A DNA stretch of 64,000 nt from Pseudomonas sp. A-RE-19 (GTDB lineage Bacteria; Pseudomonadota; Gammaproteobacteria; Pseudomonadales; Pseudomonadaceae), in NCBI RefSeq assembly GCF_019956555.1, contig NZ_JAHBDQ010000007.1, forward strand, positions 62,001 to 126,000, in the 5' to 3' direction. The notes under the pieces are model-generated. The model had not been told where the DNA came from, did no database searches, and saw only the letters and a program-made list of their open reading frames with translations. Numbering within the stretch: the stretch's first letter is position 1; every line of letters starts with the position of its first letter. The position numbers and the translations under genes were made by a program. Below, piece by piece: positions 11,960 through 20,452 of the stretch.

Positions 11960-12643
11960 TCACAGAAATCCCGCAACCTTCCTCGCCGCAGCCGCCAAAT
12001 GCTGCTCATGGGTAAACCCCGAAGCCTTCAACGGCTTCAAATCATGGTCCCCTGCCGCCAGCCAGAACACCTCGATACCCGGGGCCAATGCGTAAGCCTC
12101 CACGGCTTCACGATGACCCAACGCATCCCTCTCCCCCTGCACGATCAACGTCCGGGTTTTCAGAGCCGCCAGATGCTCGACCCGAGGTTTCTCCGGTTTG
12201 CCCACCGCATAAAACGGATACCCCAGGCACACCAGCGCATCCGCCCCCAACTCATCAGCTAAAAGACTGGCCATCCGCCCGCCCATGGACTTGCCACCAA
12301 TGGCCAGACGCCCAGCGACATGGCGTCGCACCACGGCGTACACCTCACGCCAGCACTCCAGCAATTTGGGCGCCGGGTTCGGGGGACGTTTACCGCCATC
12401 GATACGCCGCTGCGCCATGTAGGGAAACTCGAAGCGCAGCACGTTGACCCCATGCGCAGCAAGGCGCGCGGCCATGTCGTTCATCCAGCCACTGTCCATC
12501 GGCGCGCCGGCGCCGTGAGCGAGAATCAGCGTTACAGGCGTTGCCGACGGTGCCGAAGCAGCGGCATTCCACAACCATCCATGATCCCGCACGCACTGCG
12601 CCCATTGATCCCCGTCAATACTGGCCTTGTGCTCTTTGTCCAT
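11960..12643 (-). CDS. alpha/beta hydrolase family protein (KANL3/Tex30-like)
   Basis: A 227-residue cytosolic alpha/beta hydrolase. It shows the oxyanion strand LILAHGAGAPMDS (about residues 38-50), the nucleophile elbow GGKSMGGRMA with Ser as probable catalytic residue, an Asp in GERDALG and a late His in GDHDLKP. Substrate unknown. ATG 12643 is chosen for its GCGAGG site; the open frame to 12712 has none. The gene is divergent from the first ccoN, and its first codons contain a perfect ANR-type box, so its 5' end doubles as regulatory DNA for the oxidase operon. Confidence 0.85.
   Translation of the reverse strand: MDKEHKASIDGDQWAQCVRDHGWLWNAAASAPSATPVTLILAHGAGAPMDSGWMNDMAARLAAHGVNVLRFEFPYMAQRRIDGGKRPPNPAPKLLECWREVYAVVRRHVAGRLAIGGKSMGGRMASLLADELGADALVCLGYPFYAVGKPEKPRVEHLAALKTRTLIVQGERDALGHREAVEAYALAPGIEVFWLAAGDHDLKPLKASGFTHEQHLAAAARKVAGFL
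12605..12618 (+). promoter_or_regulatory. ANR/FNR box for the first ccoNOQP operon
   Basis: TTGATCCCCGTCAA matches the Pseudomonas ANR consensus (TTGAT/C-N4-A/GTCAA) at every defined base. It is inside the 5' end of the divergent hydrolase gene, 121 nt before the ccoN ATG. A plausible sigma-70 pair (TTGCCT 12646, TATAAC 12667) follows, putting the box near -67, a class I activator position. Confidence 0.7.
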
Positions 12644-12738
12644 GCTTGCCTCGCTTTTAGTCTGCCTATAACTCCAGGCGAAGGGAGCGTTGCCTTGCGC
12701 AAACGCCCTCACTTCGGCTGAACCGTGGATGGGGAACC

Positions 12739-14163
12739 ATGAACACTTCTATCAGTACCGCCTACAACTACAAGGTGGTCCGCCAATTCGCCATTATGAC
12801 GGTGGTGTGGGGCATCGTCGGCATGGGGCTCGGGGTTTTTCTCGCCGCCCAATTGGTCTGGCCTGAACTCAACTTCAATCTGCCATGGACCAGCTTCGGC
12901 CGTCTGCGCCCGCTGCACACCAACGCGGTGATCTTCGCTTTCGGCGGTTGCGCCCTGTTCGCCAGTTCGTTCTATTCGGTACAACGCACCTGCCAGACCC
13001 GACTGTTCGCGCCGAAAATCGCCGCGTTCTGCTTCTGGGGCTGGCAACTGGTGATCCTGCTGGCGGCCATCAGCCTGCCATTGGGTTACACCAGCTCCAA
13101 GGAATACGCCGAACTGGAATGGCCGATCGATATCCTGATCACCATCGTCTGGGTGGCCTACGCCGTGGTGTTCTTTGGCACGATCATGCAGCGCAAGACC
13201 AAACACATCTATGTCGGCAACTGGTTCTTCGGTGGGTTCATCATCACCGTGGCGATCCTGCACATCGTCAACAACCTTGAGCTGCCGGTGAGTTTCACCA
13301 AGTCCTACTCCCTGTACTCGGGCGCCACCGACGCGATGGTGCAGTGGTGGTACGGACACAACGCCGTAGGCTTTTTCCTCACCGCCGGTTTCCTCGGGAT
13401 GATGTACTACTTCGTGCCGAAACAGGCCGAGCGTCCGGTGTATTCCTATCGCTTGTCGATCGTGCACTTCTGGGCGCTGATCACCTTGTACATCTGGGCC
13501 GGCCCTCACCACTTGCACTACACCGCGCTGCCGGACTGGGCACAGTCGCTGGGCATGGTGATGTCGCTGATCCTGCTGGCGCCAAGCTGGGGCGGGATGA
13601 TCAACGGCATGATGACCCTGTCGGGCGCCTGGCATAAGTTGCGCAGCGACCCGATCCTGCGCTTCCTCGTGGTGTCGCTGGCGTTCTACGGCATGTCGAC
13701 CTTCGAAGGGCCGATGATGGCGATCAAAACGGTCAACGCCCTCTCCCACTACACCGACTGGACCATCGGCCACGTACACGCCGGCGCGCTCGGCTGGGTG
13801 GCGATGATTTCCATCGGTGCGCTGTACCACATGATTCCGAAAATCTTCGGCCGCACGCAGATGCACAGCATCGGCCTGATCAACGCGCACTTCTGGCTCG
13901 CGACCATCGGCACCGTGCTGTACATCGCCTCGATGTGGGTCAACGGCATCGCCCAGGGCCTGATGTGGCGCGCGATCAACGAGGACGGCACGCTGACCTA
14001 TTCCTTCGTCGAAACCCTGGTGGCCAGCCACCCAGGCTTCGTCGTGCGACTGGTGGGCGGCGCGATCTTCCTCAGTGGCATGTTCCTGATGGCTTACAAC
14101 ACCTGGCGCACCGTGCGGGCCTCGCAGCCTGCCGAAGCCGCCGCTGCCGCGCAGATCGCCTGA
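12739..14163 (+). CDS. ccoN: cbb3-type cytochrome c oxidase subunit I, first copy
   Basis: A 474-residue catalytic subunit with twelve membrane helices, binding low-spin heme b and the heme b3-CuB centre where O2 is reduced. Histidine ligands are visible in [14 protein letters not shown] (about residue 55), [23 protein letters not shown] and HVHAGALGW. It begins an operon ccoN-O-Q-P with short spacings. The second copy at 16441 is very similar along its whole length. The position matches P. aeruginosa cco-2, which stands upstream of cco-1. GGGGAACC before ATG 12739 is a modest ribosome binding site. Confidence 0.97.
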   Translation: MNTSISTAYNYKVVRQFAIMTVVWGIVGMGLGVFLAAQLVWPELNFNLPWTSFGRLRPLHTNAVIFAFGGCALFASSFYSVQRTCQTRLFAPKIAAFCFWGWQLVILLAAISLPLGYTSSKEYAELEWPIDILITIVWVAYAVVFFGTIMQRKTKHIYVGNWFFGGFIITVAILHIVNNLELPVSFTKSYSLYSGATDAMVQWWYGHNAVGFFLTAGFLGMMYYFVPKQAERPVYSYRLSIVHFWALITLYIWAGPHHLHYTALPDWAQSLGMVMSLILLAPSWGGMINGMMTLSGAWHKLRSDPILRFLVVSLAFYGMSTFEGPMMAIKTVNALSHYTDWTIGHVHAGALGWVAMISIGALYHMIPKIFGRTQMHSIGLINAHFWLATIGTVLYIASMWVNGIAQGLMWRAINEDGTLTYSFVETLVASHPGFVVRLVGGAIFLSGMFLMAYNTWRTVRASQPAEAAAAAQIA

Positions 14164-14173
14164 GGAGTCCGCC

Positions 14174-14782
14174 ATGAAACACGAAACAATCGAGAAAAAC
14201 GTCGGCCTGCTGATGTTGCTGATGGTGCTCGCCGTGAGCATCGGCGGGCTGACCCAGATCGTCCCGCTGTTCTTTCAGGACGTGACCAATAAACCGGTGG
14301 AAGGCATGAAGCCCTATACCGCGTTGCAACTGGAAGGTCGTGACATCTACATCCGCGAAGGCTGCGTCGGTTGCCACTCGCAGATGATCCGCCCGTTCCG
14401 CGCCGAAACCGAACGCTACGGGCACTATTCGGTGGCCGGAGAAAGCGTTTGGGATCACCCGTTCCTCTGGGGTTCCAAGCGTACCGGGCCGGACCTGGCG
14501 CGCGTGGGCGGTCGTTACTCCGAAGACTGGCACCGGGCGCATTTGTACAACCCGCGCAACGTGGTGCCGGAATCGAAGATGCCCGCATATCCATGGCTGG
14601 TGGCCAATCAGCTCGACAGCAGCCACACCGAAACCAAGATCCGCGCCATGCGCACCCTGGGCGTGCCATACACCGACGAAGACATCTCCGGTGCAAAGAC
14701 TTCGCTTCAGGGCAAGACCGAAATGGACGCGCTGGTCGCCTACCTGCAAGTGCTCGGCACTGCCATCAAGAGCAAGAGGTGA
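14174..14782 (+). CDS. ccoO: cbb3-type cytochrome c oxidase subunit II, first copy
   Basis: A 202-residue membrane-anchored monoheme cytochrome c. One N-terminal helix (about residues 10-33) is followed by a periplasmic domain with one heme motif, CVGCH, near residue 61. CcoO passes electrons from CcoP to CcoN. The start is 11 nt after the ccoN stop, with GAGGAGTCC as ribosome binding site. Confidence 0.97.
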   Translation: MKHETIEKNVGLLMLLMVLAVSIGGLTQIVPLFFQDVTNKPVEGMKPYTALQLEGRDIYIREGCVGCHSQMIRPFRAETERYGHYSVAGESVWDHPFLWGSKRTGPDLARVGGRYSEDWHRAHLYNPRNVVPESKMPAYPWLVANQLDSSHTETKIRAMRTLGVPYTDEDISGAKTSLQGKTEMDALVAYLQVLGTAIKSKR

Positions 14783-14785
14783 GCC

Positions 14786-15007
14786 ATGGCCATGCCCTTT
14801 GAAATAGTCAGCGAAATGAGCAGTGGAATGATCCGAGGCTTAGGCACGGTCGTGGTGTTCGTGGCCTTCGTCGGCCTGACGCTGTGGGTGTTCAACAGCA
14901 AGCGCAATCCGGAATTCGCCGAAGCGCGCCTGCTGCCGTTCGCCGACGAGCCGCAACCCGAAAACAGCACCCAACAAGAATCCGCCACTAGGAGTACCCG
15001 GCCATGA
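14786..15007 (+). CDS. ccoQ: cbb3-type oxidase small subunit, first copy
   Basis: A 73-residue CcoQ/FixQ protein with one membrane helix (about residues 19-37, [15 protein letters not shown]) and the usual N-terminal GMIRGLGT. CcoQ stabilises the assembled oxidase. It carries ten extra N-terminal residues compared with the copy at 18497; ATG 14786 is kept because AGAGGTGAGCC precedes it. Its end overlaps the ccoP start by four bases (ATGA). Confidence 0.9.
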   Translation: MAMPFEIVSEMSSGMIRGLGTVVVFVAFVGLTLWVFNSKRNPEFAEARLLPFADEPQPENSTQQESATRSTRP

Positions 15008-15957
15008 CCACCTTCTGGAGTACGTGGATCTGCGTACTGACCATCGGCAGCCTGATCGGCCTGACCTGGCTGCTGATCGGTACGCGCCGAGGGGAAACCA
15101 AGGGCAGCACCGACCAGACCATGGGCCACAGCTTCGATGGCATCGAGGAGTACGACAACCCGCTGCCACAGTGGTGGTTCATGCTGTTCGCCGGCACGTT
15201 GGTGTTCGCTGTCGGCTACCTGATCCTTTACCCGGGCCTGGGCAACTGGAAAGGCATATTGCCCGGTTATGAGGACGGCTGGACCGGCGTCCACGAATGG
15301 GAAAAGGAGATGAACAAGGCTGACGCGAAGTTCGGGCCGATCTTCGCCAAATTTGCTGCCATGCCAGTCGAAGAAGTGGCCAAGGACCCGCAAGCGCTGA
15401 AGATGGGCGGTCGCCTGTTTGCATCCAATTGCTCGGTGTGCCACGGCTCGGATGCCAAGGGCGCGTTTGGCTTCCCGAACCTGGCCGACAGCAACTGGCG
15501 CTGGGGCGGCAATGCCGACACCATCAAAACCACCATCATGGGCGGTCGCATGGCGGCGATGCCGGCCTGGGGTGAAATCCTTGGCGATGCCGGTGTGAAG
15601 AACGTTGCCGCCTATGTGCGTCATGAACTGGCCGGCCTGCCCTTGCCAGCCGACAGCGGCGCCGATCTGCACGCCGGACAGCAAACGTTCAGCACCACCT
15701 GCGTAGCCTGTCATGGGGCAAACGGCCAGGGCACTGAAGCCATGGGGGCGCCGAATCTGACGCAACCGGCCGGATTCATCTACGGTACAAGCCTGGCGCA
15801 GCTGCAACAGACCATACGTCATGGCCGCCAGGGCCATATGCCGGCGCAGAACGAACTGCTCGGCAACGACAAGGTGCAATTGCTGGCCGCTTACGTGTAC
15901 AGCCTGTCTCATGGCCTGAACACCGAGCGTTTACAGGCTGAAGGCAAAAGCAAATAA
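15004..15957 (+). CDS. ccoP: cbb3-type cytochrome c oxidase subunit III, first copy
   Basis: A 317-residue membrane-anchored diheme cytochrome c with helices near residues 5-25 and 58-78 and two heme motifs, CSVCH and CVACH, each followed by a methionine-containing segment. It accepts electrons from soluble cytochromes. It is ten residues shorter than the copy at 18679: a loop of about 14 residues after LPGY is missing here. Start is translationally coupled to ccoQ by a four-base overlap. Confidence 0.97.
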   Translation: MTTFWSTWICVLTIGSLIGLTWLLIGTRRGETKGSTDQTMGHSFDGIEEYDNPLPQWWFMLFAGTLVFAVGYLILYPGLGNWKGILPGYEDGWTGVHEWEKEMNKADAKFGPIFAKFAAMPVEEVAKDPQALKMGGRLFASNCSVCHGSDAKGAFGFPNLADSNWRWGGNADTIKTTIMGGRMAAMPAWGEILGDAGVKNVAAYVRHELAGLPLPADSGADLHAGQQTFSTTCVACHGANGQGTEAMGAPNLTQPAGFIYGTSLAQLQQTIRHGRQGHMPAQNELLGNDKVQLLAAYVYSLSHGLNTERLQAEGKSK

Positions 15958-15972
15958 ATCCCGACCGTTCTG

Positions 15973-15998
15973 CTGCCGCATCCACCCGGATGCGGCAG
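15973..15998 (+). terminator. hairpin after the first ccoP
   Basis: Perfect 11-bp stem CTGCCGCATCC/GGATGCGGCAG with a 4-nt loop, 15 nt after the ccoP stop. The following bases (TTCCCTGCTCC) are poor in T, so it may be a weak terminator or an mRNA-stabilising structure. Confidence 0.6.
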
Positions 15999-16210
15999 TT
16001 CCCTGCTCCTTTGCGACTCATTGTCGCACCCTCCCTTGGTCTTCCTTTCGGTTCGCCGAATTCGGGTCTAAGCTTCCCTGCGATGCGGACTGGCCAGCAC
16101 CGGTTCCAGGTCGACCCAACCCGATGTGTTCGACGAACAGGCTCGATGACAGGCCGCAAAGGCTGGTAGATACCGGCTGTCGTGCCAATTGCCATCTGTC
16201 GCCCGATCGT

Positions 16211-16299
16211 TGTGTTTGAACACACCCCGTTACATCCGACCTGACCCCCTCACCATTTTCGTCCGCTGCGGCATTTTGTCCTTGGGCAATTTTGTCCTT
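16211..16299 (+). promoter_or_regulatory. upstream region of the second ccoN: dyad and 16-bp direct repeat
   Basis: The 480-nt gap between the two cco operons has no credible gene. It holds the inverted repeat TGTGTTTGAACACA (16211-16224) and two copies of ATTTTGTCCTT (16273-16283 and 16289-16299) repeating with a 16-nt period. These look like binding sites for a further regulator in addition to ANR. The protein is not identifiable from sequence. Confidence 0.4.
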
Positions 16300-16341
16300 A
16301 CGCGGCGCATGGAAAGGCCGCAGAATCAGCTTTTGAAAGCA

Positions 16342-16355
16342 TTGACCCAGGTCAT
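16342..16355 (+). promoter_or_regulatory. probable ANR/FNR box for the second ccoNOQP operon
   Basis: TTGACCCAGGTCAT matches nine of ten defined positions of the ANR consensus TTGAC-N4-GTCAA. It is 86 nt upstream of the ccoN ATG. A -10-like CATACT follows at 16385, placing the box close to the usual -41.5 region. Confidence 0.55.
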
Positions 16356-16440
16356 GGCGCGTTGCAATGACCCCCCGCTTTCTCCATACTTGCGGCCGAT
16401 TTTTACTCCTAATAAAACACCCAAACCGTGGAACCTTAGA

Positions 16441-17883
16441 ATGAGCACAGCAATCAGTCCGACTGCTTATAACTATAAGGTAGTCCGCCAGTTCGCCATC
16501 ATGACGGTGGTCTGGGGGATCCTTGGCATGGGGCTTGGTGTCTTCATCGCCTCACAGCTTGTATGGCCGGAATTGAATTTCGGTCTGCCGTGGACGACTT
16601 TTGGACGCTTACGCCCGCTGCACACCAACCTGGTGATTTTCGCCTTCGGTGGTTGTGCACTGTTTGCCACTTCCTATTACGTCGTGCAGCGAACCTGCCA
16701 AACGCGACTGATTTCCGACAGCCTCGCGGCCTTCACCTTCTGGGGTTGGCAAGCGGTGATCGTCGGCGCGATCGTTACCTTGCCGCTGGGTTACACCACC
16801 ACCAAGGAATACGCGGAACTGGAATGGCCCCTGGCTATTCTGCTGGCCATTGTCTGGGTCACCTACGGTCTGGTGTTCTTCGGCACCATCACCAAACGCA
16901 AGACCAAGCACATCTATGTCGGTAACTGGTTCTACGGTGCCTTCATCGTCGTGACGGCGATGCTGCACATCGTCAACCACGCCTCCCTGCCGGTCAGTTT
17001 CTTCAAGTCCTACTCGGCCTACGCCGGTGCGACTGACGCAATGATCCAGTGGTGGTACGGCCACAACGCGGTCGGTTTCTTCCTGACCACCGGCTTCCTG
17101 GGGATGATGTACTACTTCGTTCCGAAGCAGGCCGAGCGTCCGATCTACTCCTATCGTCTGTCGATCGTGCACTTCTGGGCGCTGATCACCCTGTACATCT
17201 GGGCCGGTCCGCACCACCTGCACTACACCGCACTGCCGGACTGGGCACAGTCGCTGGGCATGGCGATGTCGATCATTCTGCTGGCGCCGAGCTGGGGCGG
17301 CATGATCAACGGCATGATGACCCTGTCGGGCGCCTGGCATAAGCTGCGCACCGACCCGATCCTGCGTTTCCTCGTGGTATCGCTGGCGTTCTACGGCATG
17401 TCGACTTTCGAAGGCCCGATGATGGCCATCAAGACCGTCAACTCGCTGTCGCACTACACCGACTGGACCATCGGCCACGTACACGCCGGCGCTCTTGGCT
17501 GGGTAGCGATGATTTCGATCGGCGCGATCTACCACATGATCCCGAAACTGTTCGGTCGCACGCAGATGCACAGCATCGGCCTGATCAACACGCACTTCTG
17601 GCTCGCGACCATCGGCACCGTTTTGTACATCGCTTCGATGTGGGTCAACGGCATCACCCAAGGCCTGATGTGGCGTGCAATCAACGACGACGGCACCCTC
17701 ACCTACTCGTTCGTGGAAGCGCTGCAAGCCAGTCACCCTGGTTTCATCGTTCGCGCCCTGGGCGGTGCGTTCTTCGCCAGCGGCATGCTGTTCATGGCCT
17801 ACAACGTATGGCGTACCGTACGTGCCTCGAACCCGGCTGAAGCCAAAGCTGCTGAACAGATTGCTGTAGTTGGAGCTCACTGA
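16441..17883 (+). CDS. ccoN: cbb3-type cytochrome c oxidase subunit I, second copy
   Basis: A 480-residue catalytic subunit nearly collinear with the copy at 12739, with the same heme and CuB histidine motifs ([38 protein letters not shown]). ATG 16441 begins [18 protein letters not shown], aligned to the first copy; the open frame extends upstream to 16189 through promoter DNA and is not coding there. The stop overlaps the ccoO start (TGATG). By position it corresponds to P. aeruginosa cco-1. Confidence 0.97.
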   Translation: MSTAISPTAYNYKVVRQFAIMTVVWGILGMGLGVFIASQLVWPELNFGLPWTTFGRLRPLHTNLVIFAFGGCALFATSYYVVQRTCQTRLISDSLAAFTFWGWQAVIVGAIVTLPLGYTTTKEYAELEWPLAILLAIVWVTYGLVFFGTITKRKTKHIYVGNWFYGAFIVVTAMLHIVNHASLPVSFFKSYSAYAGATDAMIQWWYGHNAVGFFLTTGFLGMMYYFVPKQAERPIYSYRLSIVHFWALITLYIWAGPHHLHYTALPDWAQSLGMAMSIILLAPSWGGMINGMMTLSGAWHKLRTDPILRFLVVSLAFYGMSTFEGPMMAIKTVNSLSHYTDWTIGHVHAGALGWVAMISIGAIYHMIPKLFGRTQMHSIGLINTHFWLATIGTVLYIASMWVNGITQGLMWRAINDDGTLTYSFVEALQASHPGFIVRALGGAFFASGMLFMAYNVWRTVRASNPAEAKAAEQIAVVGAH

Positions 17884-18491
17884 TGAAGCATGAAGCAGTC
17901 GAGAAGAATATTGGCCTGCTGGCCTTCTTCATGGTTATCGCCGTCAGCATCGGCGGCCTGACTCAAATCGTTCCGCTGTTTTTCCAGGACGTCACCAACA
18001 AGCCGGTCGAAGGCATGAAGCCGCGTACCGCCCTTGAACTGGAAGGCCGCGACATCTACATCGCCAACGGTTGTGTCGGCTGCCACTCGCAGATGATCCG
18101 TCCGTTCCGTGCTGAAACCGAACGCTACGGCCACTACTCGGTTGCCGGTGAAAGCGTCTGGGACCACCCGTTCCTGTGGGGTTCCAAGCGTACCGGTCCG
18201 GACCTGGCCCGTGTTGGCGGTCGTTACTCCGATGACTGGCAGCGTGCGCATTTGTACAACCCGCGCAACGTGGTGCCTGAGTCGAAAATGCCGGCCTACC
18301 CGTTCCTCGTGGAAAACAAGCTCGACGGCAAAGACACCGCCAAGAAAATGGAAGTCTTGCGCACGCTCGGCGTCCCTTACACCGACGAAGACATCGCCGG
18401 CGCCAAGGATGCTGTGAAGGGCAAAACCGAAATGGACGCGCTGGTGGCCTATCTGCAAGGCCTGGGCACCATCATCAAAAGCAAACGGTGA
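17883..18491 (+). CDS. ccoO: cbb3-type cytochrome c oxidase subunit II, second copy
   Basis: A 202-residue monoheme subunit with an N-terminal anchor and the heme motif CVGCH near residue 61, the same length as the first copy and very similar in sequence. Start codon shares one base with the ccoN stop, so the two are translationally coupled. Confidence 0.97.
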   Translation: MKHEAVEKNIGLLAFFMVIAVSIGGLTQIVPLFFQDVTNKPVEGMKPRTALELEGRDIYIANGCVGCHSQMIRPFRAETERYGHYSVAGESVWDHPFLWGSKRTGPDLARVGGRYSDDWQRAHLYNPRNVVPESKMPAYPFLVENKLDGKDTAKKMEVLRTLGVPYTDEDIAGAKDAVKGKTEMDALVAYLQGLGTIIKSKR

Positions 18492-18496
18492 TTTAG

Positions 18497-18682
18497 ATGG
18501 ATATCGGGATGATTCGTGGCCTGGGCACCGTTGTTGTGATGGTGGCCTTCATCGGTCTGGCGTTGTGGGTGTTCAGCCCCAAGCGCAAGTCGGAGTTTGA
18601 AGACGCGACCTTGCTGCCTTTCGCGGATGATCCCGAAGCCATCAAGCACGTCGAGCAAGCTTCTAGGAGTAACAAAGAATGA
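18497..18682 (+). CDS. ccoQ: cbb3-type oxidase small subunit, second copy
   Basis: A 61-residue single-helix protein beginning [15 protein letters not shown], with an acidic tail after the helix. The start is five nt after the ccoO stop. Its end overlaps ccoP by four bases. Confidence 0.92.
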   Translation: MDIGMIRGLGTVVVMVAFIGLALWVFSPKRKSEFEDATLLPFADDPEAIKHVEQASRSNKE

Positions 18683-19662
18683 CTACGTTCTGGAGTCTGT
18701 ACGTCACAGTCCTCAGTCTCGGCACCATCTTCGCCCTGACCTGGCTGCTGCTGTCCACCCGCAAGGGCCAGCGCAGCGAATCCACCGATGAAACGGTCGG
18801 CCACTCCTTCGACGGGATCGAGGAGTATGACAACCCGTTGCCGAAATGGTGGTTCATGCTGTTCGTGGGCACCATCATCTTCGCCCTCGGCTATCTGGTG
18901 CTGTACCCGGGCCTGGGTAACTGGAAAGGCCTGTTGCCGGGTTACAACTACCTCGATAACGAGAAGCAGACCGCGTTCGCCAACGGCCAGACCGGCTGGA
19001 CCGGCGTTCACGAATGGGAAAAGGAAATGCTCAGGTCGGATGCCAAGTTCGGCCCGATCTTCGCCAAGTTCGCTTCCATGCCGATCGAAGAAGTCGCCAA
19101 AGACCCGCAAGCCCTGAAGATGGGTGGCCGCCTGTTCGCCTCCAACTGCTCGGTCTGCCACGGTTCCGACGCCAAAGGCGCCTATGGCTTCCCTAACCTG
19201 ACCGACGCCGACTGGCGCTGGGGCGGCGAAGCGCAAACCATCAAGACCACCATCATGGGCGGTCGTCACGCCGTGATGCCGGCCTGGGCTGAAGTGATCG
19301 GTGAGCAAGGCGTTGCGGACGTTGCCTCGTTCGTGCTGACCAACCTCGATGGCCGCAAGCTGCCGGAAGGCACCAAGGCTGACCCGGTTGCGGGCCAGAA
19401 ACTGTTCGCCGCCAACTGCGTGGCGTGCCACGGCCCGGAAGGCAAAGGGACTCCCGCGATGGGCGCACCTAACCTGACCCACCCGGCAGCGTTCATCTAC
19501 GGTTCGAGCTTCGCTCAACTGCAGCAGACCATCCGTTACGGCCGTCAGGGCCAGATGCCTGCGCAAGAACAGCTGCAAGGCAACGACAAGGTTCACCTGC
19601 TGGCCGCTTACGTTTACAGCCTGTCTCACGGTGAGAAGGCTCCGGTGGCGGATGCCCAGTAA
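18679..19662 (+). CDS. ccoP: cbb3-type cytochrome c oxidase subunit III, second copy
   Basis: A 327-residue diheme subunit with heme motifs CSVCH and CVACH. Compared with the first CcoP it has an insertion ([16 protein letters not shown]) in the segment between the second helix and the first heme domain. AGGAGTAACAAAGA precedes ATG 18679. It ends the operon; a strong terminator follows. Confidence 0.97.
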   Translation: MTTFWSLYVTVLSLGTIFALTWLLLSTRKGQRSESTDETVGHSFDGIEEYDNPLPKWWFMLFVGTIIFALGYLVLYPGLGNWKGLLPGYNYLDNEKQTAFANGQTGWTGVHEWEKEMLRSDAKFGPIFAKFASMPIEEVAKDPQALKMGGRLFASNCSVCHGSDAKGAYGFPNLTDADWRWGGEAQTIKTTIMGGRHAVMPAWAEVIGEQGVADVASFVLTNLDGRKLPEGTKADPVAGQKLFAANCVACHGPEGKGTPAMGAPNLTHPAAFIYGSSFAQLQQTIRYGRQGQMPAQEQLQGNDKVHLLAAYVYSLSHGEKAPVADAQ

Positions 19663-19683
19663 GACGCGCACTTGATGCAATAA

Positions 19684-19721
19684 AACGGCCCCGCCCATGA
19701 AAATTGGCGGGGCTTTTTTTG
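19684..19721 (+). terminator. intrinsic terminator of the second ccoNOQP operon
   Basis: Stem GCCCCGCC/GGCGGGGC with a 10-nt loop and T7. Confidence 0.92.
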
Positions 19722-19777
19722 TTTCGGCAATGTGCTCATAACTTGAGACAAATGCTCAATAGACTCGAATTTCGGTG

Positions 19778-19831
19778 CCCTGTAGCGTTCATTCCCACCC
19801 TGATGACCAACGTCAGGGCCAACTTACAGGG
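19778..19831 (+). promoter_or_regulatory. nested hairpin leader of the orphan small gene
   Basis: The outer arms CCCTGTA (19778-19784) and TACAGGG (19825-19831) are perfect complements. Between them an inner stem CCCTGATG/CGTCAGGG (19798-19805 with 19811-19818) closes a 5-nt loop. The outer 3' arm overlaps the Shine-Dalgarno sequence AGGGAAG of the gene starting at 19841. Half-site-like TGCTCA, TTGAG and CTCAA elements (19733-19759) lie upstream. Confidence 0.5.
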
Positions 19832-19840
19832 AAGAACTAC

Positions 19841-20062
19841 ATGTCAAAGAATGACGACAACACGATGCATGACAACATTGAACCAGCGCTTCAAGACGCT
19901 GTGGACGTTAAACCTGAAGATTCAACGACAGGTGCGAGCGCGCAAAATGCTCGAATCAGGTCTTTCACCCACATAACTGACATTGATGACGTCAATGGCG
20001 TAGATAAAAAACGTGGTAACGGCAGTGGTCTGGATAGCCTGGGAGGCGGCAGGCTGCCCTGA
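19841..20062 (+). CDS. orphan small protein of unknown function
   Basis: A 73-residue hydrophilic, acidic protein that I do not recognise. It begins MSKNDDNTMHDNIEPALQD, carries several Asp/Asn-rich stretches and ends in a Gly-rich tail (GNGSGLDSLGGGRLP). It has no membrane segment, signal peptide or cysteine. Its AGGGAAG ribosome binding site is well placed, a structured leader precedes it and a terminator-like hairpin follows, which together favour a real gene. The base composition is less GC-rich than its neighbours. It sits alone between the second cco operon and ccoG. No modification or export gene is adjacent, so a peptide-natural-product role is only a guess. Confidence 0.55.
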   Translation: MSKNDDNTMHDNIEPALQDAVDVKPEDSTTGASAQNARIRSFTHITDIDDVNGVDKKRGNGSGLDSLGGGRLP

Positions 20063-20104
20063 TCCCCGATACGGCCCACCCAACAATGGCTGAAGCCACA
20101 AAAA

Positions 20105-20132
20105 ACAGCCCCTCATCTGATGGGGCCGTTTT
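20105..20132 (+). terminator. probable terminator after the orphan small gene
   Basis: Short stem GCCCC/GGGGC with a 9-nt loop, followed by CGTTTTC; moderate strength. Confidence 0.5.
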
Positions 20133-20287
20133 CGTGCAAGCCGACAGCGTTAAAGGTCGTGATCTCCGAAGCGGGTGATCAGGCAACCAGGGTTGAGCGA
20201 TTTTCAGTCCGGCGGTGTTGCACTGATCAATCCATGGGACGAATGAGTTCTCCGCACCGACAAAACCGACCATAATCCACAAGTCAA

Positions 20288-20301
20288 TTGATTCAAATCA
20301 C
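20288..20301 (+). promoter_or_regulatory. probable ANR/FNR box before ccoG
   Basis: TTGATTCAAATCAC has one mismatch to TTGAT-N4-ATCAA. A second TTGAT half-site follows at 20313. The box is about 150 nt before the ccoG start. Nothing else recognisable is present in the 300 nt upstream of ccoG. Confidence 0.55.
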
Positions 20302-20452
20302 TACACCATCAATTGATTTTGCCCAACGCGACCAAAGGTCGCACCCTTGCGCCAAAGCTACAGGCGTATCATTGCGCCACTGCAACACCTCTTTTTGACC
20401 GCGGTCGGCACGTACTGACCGGGGCATTTTTCCACTGCCGTGGGATGCAATG

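Noticed and set aside
14072..14749. Long minus-strand frames opposite the cco genes
   Set aside because: The two paralogous operons give similar antisense frames at both places, a shadow of conserved coding sequence, not independent genes.
16001..16200. A gene in the gap between the two cco operons
   Set aside because: Open frames there lack ribosome binding sites and recognisable products; the region looks regulatory.
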